DNA from: DASVEE01 sp036399695
Lineage (GTDB): Bacteria > Acidobacteriota > Thermoanaerobaculia > Gp7-AA8
DNA: 11,146 bases
Direction of reading: 5' to 3'
Assembly (NCBI GenBank): GCA_036399695.1
Contig: DASWMP010000389.1
Coordinates: 1-11,146, forward strand
Shown: piece after piece, positions 1 through 5,794 of the stretch
How the letters are laid out: every line of letters begins with the position of its first letter
Position numbering within the stretch: the first letter of the stretch is position 1
Position numbers and translations under genes: made by a program
The notes under the pieces: model-generated
The model's input: only the letters and a program-made list of their open reading frames with translations
Database searches by the model: none
Told to the model about the DNA's origin: nothing

Positions 1-18
1 CCCCCCCCCACTCCGAGA

Positions 19-579
19 TCAGTCGACCCAGAGGTAACCGAGGTTCAACTCGATCGCGTCGAATGGCTCGGCGCGCACGACGTCTTCACCCTCATGGGCA
101 GCAATCAGCAGCCAGTGGCCATCGCTCAGCCTGAAGACTTCCAGGGTCTTCTGCATCGGATCGATGAGCCACGCATGGGGAACGCCGTGAGAAGCGTACA
201 CCGGCATCTTCCGGATACGGTCTAGGCGCCCGGTTGAGGGCGAGATCACCTCGCACACCCAATCCGGAACCACCGTGCTGTAATGGGCGGAGGGCAGTTC
301 GGGCATCCGTTCGCGCCGCCAACCCGCAATATCCGGCACCAGCGCATCGCCCCCGAGATGCAGTTCCACTTCGGGGAGAATCCACCAGCCGCCCGGTCCG
401 CCGTCACCGTCTTCGTAAGTGTTGCCAAGTCGGCGATAGAGTCTGCCCCCGGCACTAGCATGGTGGTACGTCGGCCGCGGATTCGTGAACAGCTCGCCGT
501 CGATCAGCTCGGCGACGAGGTGCTCCGGCACCTTCAGGAGGTCTTCGTAAGTTGCGGGCTGGCGCAGCGCTTTCGCCAT
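19..579 (-). CDS. Uma2 family endonuclease-like protein (DUF820)
   Basis: The 186-residue protein matches the Uma2/DUF820 family, which has a PD-(D/E)xK restriction-endonuclease-like fold; its biological role is mostly unproven. The family pattern is visible: an N-terminal 'YEDLLKVPE' segment, ELIDGEL near residues 24-30, PEVELHL (69-75), LVPDIAGWRRER with D83, CEVISPST with E110, K124 in RIRKMPVYA, and the typical HGVPHAWLIDP near 131-141. D83, E110 and K124 are the likely catalytic set, and the length is typical. The ATG at 579 gives the family's normal N-terminus. No strong Shine-Dalgarno lies before it; instead a TATCAT box sits 6 nt upstream in the 22-bp gap after the zinc-ribbon gene. 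It is last in a minus-strand run and could be co-transcribed or independently expressed. In vivo nuclease activity is inference. Confidence 0.9.
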   Translation of the reverse strand: MAKALRQPATYEDLLKVPEHLVAELIDGELFTNPRPTYHHASAGGRLYRRLGNTYEDGDGGPGGWWILPEVELHLGGDALVPDIAGWRRERMPELPSAHYSTVVPDWVCEVISPSTGRLDRIRKMPVYASHGVPHAWLIDPMQKTLEVFRLSDGHWLLIAAHEGEDVVRAEPFDAIELNLGYLWVD

Positions 580-585
580 GCGCCA

Positions 586-591
586 ATGATA
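586..591 (-). promoter_or_regulatory. Candidate -10 box for a leaderless Uma2 transcript
   Basis: TATCAT on the minus strand is followed by 6 nt (TGGCGC) and then the ATG of the Uma2 gene. It fits TANNNT, and transcription starting about 7 nt after the box would begin at or next to the start codon. No good -35 was identified. It is supported by the same layout before the genes starting at 8206 and 9454. Confidence 0.4.
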
Positions 592-601
592 CCTCGGCCT
601 C

Positions 602-835
602 TTACGCCGACTTGATCAACGGCACGATCACCATCTCCCCGTTCGGGTGGGTGATGAGCCGGAAGACCGAGGTGTCGGTCATTTCGGCGAGCTCGGTGGT
701 GGCGGCGCCGCAGCTTTTGCAGTTGCCGGTGGCGGGAGCGGCGCCGATGGGGACGAAGTGGAAGCGTTCTTTGCGGCAGTGGTCGCAGAGCTCGCGAAGG
801 ACGTCGTAGTTGATCAGTGACAGGCGTTGAGACAT
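602..835 (-). CDS. Small zinc-ribbon protein, function unknown
   Basis: A 77-residue ORF with two CxxC knuckles, C17-x2-C20 (CDHC) and C39-x2-C42 (CKSC), spaced as in a zinc ribbon and so probably binding one zinc ion. The C-terminal half (FRLITHPNGEMVIVPL) looks like short beta strands. No membrane segment or signal peptide is visible, so it is probably cytoplasmic. I do not recognise the family. The ATG at 835 is supported by a clear GGGGAGAA Shine-Dalgarno (minus strand, about 841-848) at normal spacing. It lies 27 bp after the PAP2 gene and 22 bp before the Uma2 gene, all in one direction, which suggests one transcript. Possible roles are a small nucleic-acid-binding or protein-interaction module; nothing in the sequence decides this. 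Confidence 0.72.
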   Translation of the reverse strand: MSQRLSLINYDVLRELCDHCRKERFHFVPIGAAPATGNCKSCGAATTELAEMTDTSVFRLITHPNGEMVIVPLIKSA

Positions 836-862
836 CGGTTTTCTCCCCAGACGCCGCGGATT

Positions 863-1741
863 CTATGGAGCGTCGGGCCGTTCTGGTGTGACTCGGGTCA
901 CGGCCCGGGTGAAGAGGGCGGCGGCGAGGAGGCCGAGGATGGCCGAGGCGGTGACGTCGGACGGCCAGTGGCGGAAGGCCAGGATGCGGGAGATGCCGAC
1001 CGAGGCGGCGAGCAGCGCGGCTGCGATGCGCAGCGTCCAGTTCGGCGAGGCGAACATCAGCACGCCGGCGAGCGCAAAGGCGCCGACCGTGTGGCCGCTG
1101 GGGAACGACGTCGCCGAACCGGGGGCGTACTGGAAGGGGCCGAGCCAGAGCTCCGGGCGCGCCCGGCCGACGAGCGCTTTGACGATCTGCGCGAGCAGGC
1201 CCGCGGTGAGACCGGCGAAGGCCATGGCCACGGCGTACGACACCCATCGTTTCTCACGGTACGCAACGCCGCCGAGGAGGAAGAACAAGACGAGCATCGC
1301 AGGATTCATCCCTCCGCCGAGGCGGTTCGCGAGGCGTGCGGCATCCTCGGTGGTCTCGGATTGAATGCGCTCGGAGAAGGCCATCAGCGGCGCATCGGCG
1401 TAGAGCCAGATGACGGCGACGAGTGCGGCGCCGATGACGAGCAGCAACGCGTGATGGAGGGTGAAGCGGAGCCGCACCGCGCGCACCTGTTGCCACGCTC
1501 CGCGGAAATCGAGGCTCTCGGCCGACTGCACGATCGCCAGCGCAAAGAGGCCGGCGAGACACCAGAAGACGACGTCCCATGACGGCGCTTCGCGTCCGAG
1601 GAAGGAGAGCTCGTCTATGTCGAGGCTCTCGCCGAGCCAGAGGCGGTTGACGGAGACGATGGGCGACGGCCAGAGCACCGACAGCACGAGCAGCGTGATG
1701 AAGCCGGCGCTCGCGTAGCGGCGTTTAGCGTCGGTAGACAT
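863..1741 (-). CDS. PAP2 superfamily membrane phosphatase
   Basis: This 292-residue integral membrane protein carries the complete three-part PAP2 (type 2 phosphatidic acid phosphatase) signature: K188-x6-R195-P196 (KALVGRARP), PSGH at 214-217, and SRx5Hx3D with S251, R252, H258 and D262. H217 is the expected general acid and H258 the nucleophile. About six hydrophobic segments are visible, and the signature motifs lie between the last ones, as in the family. Such enzymes dephosphorylate lipid phosphates such as undecaprenyl pyrophosphate, phosphatidic acid or lipid A at the outer face of the inner membrane; which one applies here is not shown. The N-terminal extension of about 180 residues before the signature is long for a minimal PAP2. 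The gene overlaps the end of the upstream glycosyltransferase by 17 bp, which suggests translational coupling and a shared role in lipid-linked sugar metabolism. Confidence 0.92.
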   Translation of the reverse strand: MSTDAKRRYASAGFITLLVLSVLWPSPIVSVNRLWLGESLDIDELSFLGREAPSWDVVFWCLAGLFALAIVQSAESLDFRGAWQQVRAVRLRFTLHHALLLVIGAALVAVIWLYADAPLMAFSERIQSETTEDAARLANRLGGGMNPAMLVLFFLLGGVAYREKRWVSYAVAMAFAGLTAGLLAQIVKALVGRARPELWLGPFQYAPGSATSFPSGHTVGAFALAGVLMFASPNWTLRIAAALLAASVGISRILAFRHWPSDVTASAILGLLAAALFTRAVTRVTPERPDAP

Positions 1742-3413
1742 CGAACCACTTTCCGATCATCCGGAACTCGTCGACTTTGCGGTACGGCGCGAGCGCCGCA
1801 CCGAGCGCCTGCGCGTCTTTGCGTCGCGTGACGATCACGGCCGGCTGCCAGGTCGCCAGGTCGGGCGGATCGATGTGCCGCACGCGCTCGAGATCGCGAG
1901 GCATGTCCCGGACCCAGAGATGCGGCGCCACGTGCAGCGCGACCTGTTCGGGCAGAACGTGCTGGTTCTGGATGGCGCGGACGAGCGGGCGCGTGGAAGC
2001 CATCTCGTTCGCCGTCGGCACGAGCGTGAGGGCGAGATAGACGAACGTCACGATTGGCACGAGGCCGACGGCGATGGTCGAGGTGACGAGCCTCCGTCCG
2101 AGGATGAGCCCCGCGAGCGCGGCGATGGCCATCACGGCGAAGAGCCCCTTCGCCAGCGGCATCGGCACGGTGGCGGCGTCTTCCTTCAGCAGCTCGGGGC
2201 GGAGTGCGACGAAGCCGGCGATGCCGATCAGCAGCAGGATGCCGAGCGTGACGCGGTTGGCGTTGAGGCCCCACTTTGTCCAGCGGTCTTCCGGTCCGGC
2301 GACGAAGCAGGCCACGACGATGGCCACGGCGGGGAGCAGCGCCATCATGTAGACGTCGAGCTTGGAGGAGAGGATCGAGTAGGGCACGACGACGGCGAGC
2401 AGCCAGCTCACCCCGAACTTCGCCGTTTCGTCCTTGCGCTTGTACGCGGCGATGATGGCCACGACAAGCAGGAAGAACCAGGGAGCGACGTCGCCCGGTG
2501 CGTGCGTGAGATAGAACCAGGGCGGCGACTTGTGCACCCACGCTCCCACGGCGCGGCCGACCGTCTGCTTGTAGAAGACCTCGTTCCAGTAGGCCTCACC
2601 GGCAAAGAGGATCGTCGGCACGAGCCAGAGCAGCGGAATGACGAGCATCGCGGCGATGGCCGGCAGATAGTTGCCGCGCGGCCGCCGCCGCCGTCGCAGC
2701 CACTCGAACGCAAACAGCGCCACGCCGATGACCAGCGACATCGGCCCCTTGATCAGCAGCGCCACGCCGAGCGTGATGGCCGCGATGAGCAGCGCCCGGA
2801 AATCATCCCGGTCGAAGAAAGCGCGGATGCGGAACGCCGCAATCGCGATCAGCAGCGTGAACGAAAGATCCATCCGCGCGGTCTGCGCCGAGGCCCAGAG
2901 CATGAGGGTGCTGCCGCAGATGAAGGCGGTGAGAAAAGGCAGAGAGGCGTTTTTGGTTTTTGGTTTTTGGTTGTTGGTTGGGAGAACGGCTGCTCCATCG
3001 GTTCCATCGGTCCCATCTGTCCCATGGATCCCATCGTTCTCCCGCCCACCGCCAACCGCCAACTGCCTACTCATCATCCAAAGCAATCCCCAGAACGCGA
3101 GCAGCGACGGCAACACGAACGGCCAGATCGAATAGACCCCCAGCGGATAGGTGAGCGCATCGACGATCCAGAAGTGCACCGGGGGCTTGTGGGTGAAGGG
3201 CGTGCCGTTGAGCGTCGGCACGAAGACCGAGCCGGCGCGCATCTCCCGGACGACCTGCGAATACTTCGTCTCATCGCCGACGTAGAGCTCGCGCCGGAGG
3301 GGCGTCAGAAGAGCGGCCAGAGCGACGAACAGAACGGCCGCGGCGAGGAGCCGCCTCAGCGGCAGTTGGGTGCTCAAATCGTTATGGCTCCGGCACTTAG
3401 CCGTGCCGCTCAA
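1725..3413 (-). CDS. ArnT/GT83-like lipid-linked sugar glycosyltransferase
   Basis: The 562-residue polytopic membrane protein resembles the ArnT/PMT (GT83/GT39) superfamily, which transfers a sugar from a polyprenyl-phosphate donor to an acceptor on the periplasmic side. After TM1 (about 20-37) comes YVGDETKYSQVVREM with the conserved acidic pair D47-E48, then the TPFTHKPPVHFW loop (71-82), the ARMDL motif (179-183), LLIKGP, and PWFYLTHAPGDVAPWFF. About ten to twelve TM segments are followed by a soluble C-terminal part. The reading frame is intact, but residues of about 115-156 are a low-complexity insert made from repeat DNA (see 2950-3069), placed in a loop between two TM helices. The start is uncertain: TTG at 3413 opens the longest frame and TTG at 3377 is an alternative with a GGAG upstream. 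Acceptor specificity (lipid A, protein or glycan) cannot be read from the sequence. Confidence 0.85.
   Translation of the reverse strand: MSGTAKCRSHNDLSTQLPLRRLLAAAVLFVALAALLTPLRRELYVGDETKYSQVVREMRAGSVFVPTLNGTPFTHKPPVHFWIVDALTYPLGVYSIWPFVLPSLLAFWGLLWMMSRQLAVGGGRENDGIHGTDGTDGTDGAAVLPTNNQKPKTKNASLPFLTAFICGSTLMLWASAQTARMDLSFTLLIAIAAFRIRAFFDRDDFRALLIAAITLGVALLIKGPMSLVIGVALFAFEWLRRRRRPRGNYLPAIAAMLVIPLLWLVPTILFAGEAYWNEVFYKQTVGRAVGAWVHKSPPWFYLTHAPGDVAPWFFLLVVAIIAAYKRKDETAKFGVSWLLAVVVPYSILSSKLDVYMMALLPAVAIVVACFVAGPEDRWTKWGLNANRVTLGILLLIGIAGFVALRPELLKEDAATVPMPLAKGLFAVMAIAALAGLILGRRLVTSTIAVGLVPIVTFVYLALTLVPTANEMASTRPLVRAIQNQHVLPEQVALHVAPHLWVRDMPRDLERVRHIDPPDLATWQPAVIVTRRKDAQALGAALAPYRKVDEFRMIGKWFDVYRR
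2950..3069. repeat. Heptanucleotide repeat element inside a coding region
   Basis: On the plus strand three TTTTTGG units and one TTGTTGG (2950-2977) come first. A core follows, bounded by the 9-bp inverted repeat GGGAGAACG (2980-2988) and CGTTCTCCC (3035-3043). Then come four C/A-rich heptamers, CCGCCCA, CCGCCAA twice and CTGCCTA (3042-3069). The two arms share only the TTGG/CCAA skeleton, so the element looks like a hybrid of the two arm types seen at 5693 and 9361. It is translated on the minus strand as part of the glycosyltransferase without breaking its frame. Confidence 0.8.
2996..3031. repeat. 9-bp tandem repeat, about four copies
   Basis: Units CATCGGTTC, CATCGGTCC, CATCTGTCC and CATGGATCC follow each other exactly, with a further CAT at 3032-3034. 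On the coding (minus) strand each unit is three codons, giving Gly-Ile-His and then Gly-Thr-Asp three times. Because the period is a multiple of three, copy-number change would not shift the glycosyltransferase frame. Confidence 0.85.
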
Positions 3414-3425
3414 ATTTCAGCCTGT

Positions 3426-3446
3426 TGGCAGGCGGAGTGCTAGAAT
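3426..3446 (+). promoter_or_regulatory. Candidate promoter of the YdcH-like gene
   Basis: Two readings overlap here. TAGAAT (3441-3446) is a good -10 box that would give a leader of about 30 nt with a strong Shine-Dalgarno, but no good -35 lies at 16-18 bp. Alternatively TGGCAGG-N4-GTGCT (3426-3441) fits the sigma-54 pattern TGGCACG-N4-TTGCW with the invariant GG and GC 12 bp apart. The segment also forms a small hairpin, GCCTG-TTGG-CAGGC (3420-3433), which may explain part of the resemblance. Confidence 0.35.
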
Positions 3447-3482
3447 TTTCAGCGTGAATGGTACTTCGAAGGAGGAGAATCG

Positions 3483-3719
3483 ATGTCGAATCGTACCGCA
3501 GATGTTCAACAGCTTCTCACGGATCAGGACCCGCAGTTCCGAGTGCTCGCCGAAGAACATCACCGTTGTGAAGCGCGGCTGATCGAGCTGACGAGCAAGA
3601 ACGAGATCAGCGAGCAGGAAGAGATCGAAGAGAAGACGTTGAAGAAGCGAAAGCTCCATTTGAAGGATCAAATGGCAGAGCGCATGCGCGACTACGAGAC
3701 CTCTCACGCCCTGGTTTAA
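3483..3719 (+). CDS. YdcH-like small coiled-coil protein (DUF465)
   Basis: A 78-residue highly charged protein that fits the YdcH/DUF465 family: short, cytoplasmic and almost entirely alpha-helical. The family core is recognisable as 'DPQFRVLAEEHHRCEARLIELTSK' split around H26-H27, followed by an acidic and then a lysine-rich helix (EEIEEKTLKKRKLHLKDQMAERMR) typical of its C-terminal 'LKKEKLRLKDEI' pattern. The function of the family is not established. The ATG at 3483 is fixed by a strong Shine-Dalgarno (AAGGAGGA, 3469-3476). The gene is a single unit: it is divergent from the glycosyltransferase and followed within about 25 bp by an intrinsic terminator. The strong ribosome site and dedicated terminator suggest high, independent expression; that is inference. 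Confidence 0.87.
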   Translation: MSNRTADVQQLLTDQDPQFRVLAEEHHRCEARLIELTSKNEISEQEEIEEKTLKKRKLHLKDQMAERMRDYETSHALV

Positions 3720-3744
3720 ACCGCCGTCACCCCATTCACACACC

Positions 3745-3771
3745 AAGGGGGTTCCAAACGGAACCCCCTTT
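3745..3771 (+). terminator. Intrinsic terminator after the YdcH-like gene
   Basis: A perfect 11-bp stem, AAGGGGGTTCC (3745-3755) and GGAACCCCCTT (3760-3770), encloses the tetraloop AAAC. The stem ends in a short run of three T. It sits 25 bp after the stop codon and just before pssA, so it separates the two transcripts. Confidence 0.85.
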
Positions 3772-3794
3772 GCATAAGATCGCCAGCGGAGTCT

Positions 3795-4673
3795 ATGAAG
3801 GGCGCAGGCGTACGGCAGAATCTCCGAGTACGGCAGAACCTGCGCAGGGGCGTGTACGTCGTGCCCACGACGCTGACGGTCCTGAATCTCTTCTTCGGTT
3901 TCCGCTCCATCATCTACTCCACGCGCGGTCTCGAAGCGATGACCGCCAGCCAGCCCGACGCCGCCGTGCAGTTCTTCCAGACGGCCTGCCTGTCGCTCCT
4001 CTTCGCCGCCGTCTTCGATACGTTCGACGGCTTCGCCGCACGCCAGCTCGGCGCCACCAGCGAATTCGGCAAGGAGTACGACTCGCTCGCGGACGTCGTC
4101 ACGTTCGGCGCCGCCCCGGCCGTCCTGGTCTACGCCTGGGGGCTGCACTCGTTCGAGAAGCTCGGCGGAGGGATCGCCTTTCTCTTCCTCGCCGCGGTCT
4201 CGCTGCGGCTGGCTCGCTTCAACGTGCAGACCGGCAAGACCGATTACCGCTACTTCGTCGGCCTTCCCAGTCCGGCCGGGGCGCTCATCCTGGCCTCGAT
4301 GATCTTCTACGCGCCGGTGCCGGTGACGGACCGCCGCTTCGCGCTGATCGTCATGGTCATCACCGTGGCCACGGCGTTCGCCATGGTCTCGCCGATCCGC
4401 TACCGCAGCCAGAAGGGTCTGAACCTCCAGAAAGAACGGTCGCTGATGTACTTCACCGTTCTGGCGCTGATCCTCGGCCTCGCCTTCCGCTGGCCGCGCG
4501 AGCTCTTCTTCGTCGCCTCGGTCGTCTATCTCGCCAGCGGTCCGCTGATGAAGCTCTGGTCCATCGCCTTCCCGTCGCGGCGTGACGGCGTGACGCAGCC
4601 CGAGCCCGAGGCGGAGATCGACACGCTCACCGACCTGCCGGACGCCCCCGAAATCGAGACGCCGCAAACGTGA
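3795..4673 (+). CDS. pssA: CDP-diacylglycerol--serine O-phosphatidyltransferase
   Basis: PssA condenses CDP-diacylglycerol with L-serine to phosphatidylserine, the precursor of phosphatidylethanolamine, in the inner membrane. The CDP-alcohol phosphatidyltransferase motif is complete: D75-x2-D78-G79-x2-A82-R83-x8-G92-x3-D96-x3-D100. The PssA-type N-terminus VPTTLTVLNLFFGF (23-36) and the LPSPAGA segment after the motif favour the serine enzyme over PgsA. About seven to eight hydrophobic segments are visible, and the last 20 residues form an acidic, proline-rich tail. The ATG at 3795 has an AGCGGAG ribosome site. Codons 6-17 contain an 18-bp tandem duplication (VRQNLR twice). No psd gene lies in the window. 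The next gene starts 13 bp downstream. Confidence 0.93.
   Translation: MKGAGVRQNLRVRQNLRRGVYVVPTTLTVLNLFFGFRSIIYSTRGLEAMTASQPDAAVQFFQTACLSLLFAAVFDTFDGFAARQLGATSEFGKEYDSLADVVTFGAAPAVLVYAWGLHSFEKLGGGIAFLFLAAVSLRLARFNVQTGKTDYRYFVGLPSPAGALILASMIFYAPVPVTDRRFALIVMVITVATAFAMVSPIRYRSQKGLNLQKERSLMYFTVLALILGLAFRWPRELFFVASVVYLASGPLMKLWSIAFPSRRDGVTQPEPEAEIDTLTDLPDAPEIETPQT
3810..3845. repeat. 18-bp tandem duplication at the pssA 5' end
   Basis: Copies 3810-3827 and 3828-3845 share GTACGGCAGAA and differ at a few positions after it. They encode VRQNLR twice in a row at residues 6-17. The unit is in frame, so the protein just gains six residues in its cytosolic N-terminus. Confidence 0.8.
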
Positions 4674-4679
4674 TACAAC
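4674..4679 (+). promoter_or_regulatory. Candidate -10 box before the Asd-like gene
   Basis: TACAAC lies 7 nt before the ATG at 4687, overlapping the end of pssA and filling the 13-bp gap. No Shine-Dalgarno is visible there. The layout, including the GCGC that follows, closely resembles TACAAT-GCGCGGCC-ATG in front of purC. It would provide an internal, leaderless promoter. The last base departs from TANNNT, so this is the weakest of the set. Confidence 0.3.
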
Positions 4680-4686
4680 GCGCCCG

Positions 4687-5682
4687 ATGGCGCACCCCAA
4701 ATCCTCCACCGGTTACAAACTCGGCATCGTGAACCCGCTGACGCTCGTCGGGAACGAGCTCAAGACGATCCTGCGCGAGCGCTCCTTTCCGTTCGCGAAA
4801 GTGGTCCTCCTCGATTCCATCGGCAAGAGCGGCGCGCTGACCGAGGTCGACGACGAGCCGGCCGTCGTCGCTGCCGCCACGGCCGAAGAGCTCGAGGACC
4901 TCGATCTCGTCTTCTTCTGCGGCCCGCCGGCCGGCAACCGCGACCTGATGGCGCTGCACCGCCAGCTCGACTTCATCGCCATCGACCTCTCGCGGCCGAC
5001 CAGCGCCGAAGACGGCAAGCTGACCGTCGCCGGCATCAACGTCGACGAGCTCGATCCGGACGACCTGCTCGTCTCGCCGCATCCGATCGCGCTGCCTATC
5101 GCCCTGATCCTCCAGCAGCTCGGCAAGCTCGCGGCCATCGAGTCCTGCATCGCCTCCGTTGTCCAGCCGGCGTCGGAGTTCGGCCAGGAAGCGGTCGAGG
5201 AGCTGGCGCAGCAGACCATCGCCGTCCTCAACATCCAGCCGCTGCCGCAGGAGGTCTTCGACCGCCAGGCCGCCTTCAACCTCTACCCGGCGACGCAGCG
5301 GCACGAGGAGTTGATCGTCTCCCAGGTCAAGACGCTGGCCGACGCCCGCACGGAGATCGCGCTGATGGTCGCGCAGGGGACGATCTTCCACGGCCACACT
5401 TTCTCGCTCTTCATGAGGACGCACGAGCCGCTGGAAGAGTCGAAGATCATTGCCGCCCTGAAGTCGAACCCGGTCTTCGTCTTCCCCGAAGGCGACCAGC
5501 AGTTCGGCACAGTGGACGCCGCCGGCAAGGACGAGGTGCTGATCGCCGAAGTCCGCGCCGAGCCCTCCATCCGCGGCGGCTTCTGGGTCTGGGCCGTCTG
5601 CGATAATCTGCGCCGCAGCTCGGCGCTCAACGCGATTCTCATCGCGGAGAAGGCACTGTTCGGCGCGGAGATGGCGAATTAG
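4687..5682 (+). CDS. Aspartate-semialdehyde dehydrogenase-like protein, probably non-catalytic
   Basis: The 331-residue protein has the overall layout of the Asd/ArgC/USG-1 superfamily: an N-terminal Rossmann-like half, a dimerisation domain with AFNLYPATQRHEE (196-208), and a C-terminal VWAVCDNLRRSSALNAILIAEKAL that parallels the 'VVSDNLRKGAALNAVQIAE' of true Asd. However, the nucleotide-binding GATGxVG loop is replaced by VNPLTLVG (15-22). The catalytic 'NPNCST' is replaced by SPHPIA, with P133 where the cysteine should be. A catalytic-type histidine remains in FHGHT (H237), but the substrate arginine seven residues before it is Q230. True homoserine or lysine-pathway Asd activity is therefore unlikely. 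It follows pssA by 13 bp and precedes the bcp repeat element. A structural or regulatory role, or a different dehydrogenase chemistry, remains possible. Residue equivalences are from memory of the family. Confidence 0.82.
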   Translation: MAHPKSSTGYKLGIVNPLTLVGNELKTILRERSFPFAKVVLLDSIGKSGALTEVDDEPAVVAAATAEELEDLDLVFFCGPPAGNRDLMALHRQLDFIAIDLSRPTSAEDGKLTVAGINVDELDPDDLLVSPHPIALPIALILQQLGKLAAIESCIASVVQPASEFGQEAVEELAQQTIAVLNIQPLPQEVFDRQAAFNLYPATQRHEELIVSQVKTLADARTEIALMVAQGTIFHGHTFSLFMRTHEPLEESKIIAALKSNPVFVFPEGDQQFGTVDAAGKDEVLIAEVRAEPSIRGGFWVWAVCDNLRRSSALNAILIAEKALFGAEMAN

Positions 5683-5692
5683 AGACGTTATT

Positions 5693-5782
5693 GGTTTTCG
5701 GTTGTTGGTTTTTGGTGCTCCGCTGCACGAAAACGTCCACTGAGCACCGCACCGACAACCAAAAACCAACAACCAACAACTG
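5693..5782. repeat. Heptanucleotide inverted-repeat element upstream of bcp
   Basis: The left arm holds 7-bp units GGTTTTC, GGTTGTT, GGTTTTT and GGTGCTC (5693-5720). A 21-bp core follows, then GAGCACC (5742-5748), which pairs exactly with GGTGCTC. The right arm has units ACAACCA, AAAACCA, ACAACCA and ACAACTG (5755-5782). Six extra bases after GAGCACC put the outer arms out of strict register, so the long fold needs an internal loop. The element fills nearly the whole gap between the Asd-like gene and bcp and ends 2 nt before the GGAGG ribosome site. Confidence 0.85.
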
Positions 5783-5794
5783 CCGGAGGCACTA

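Noticed and set aside
1..18. Run of nine C at the window edge
   Set aside because: It may be a real homopolymer or an assembly-end effect. Nothing else supports a feature, and the Uma2 gene ends cleanly at 19.
1875..3443. A 522-codon open frame on the plus strand opposite the glycosyltransferase
   Set aside because: Very rich in R, E, D, H and Q with no domain, as expected of the complement of a hydrophobic membrane protein gene. The minus strand has the recognisable GT83-like protein.
3417..4709. A 430-codon open frame on the minus strand opposite the YdcH-like gene and pssA
   Set aside because: Its translation is charged, low-complexity and unlike any family, and it crosses a strong terminator. 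The opposite strand encodes PssA with a full active-site motif. It is a high-GC antisense shadow.
4627..5772. A 381-codon open frame on the minus strand opposite the Asd-like gene
   Set aside because: Charged low-complexity translation with no ribosome site, running through the repeat element. The plus strand gene has clear family features.
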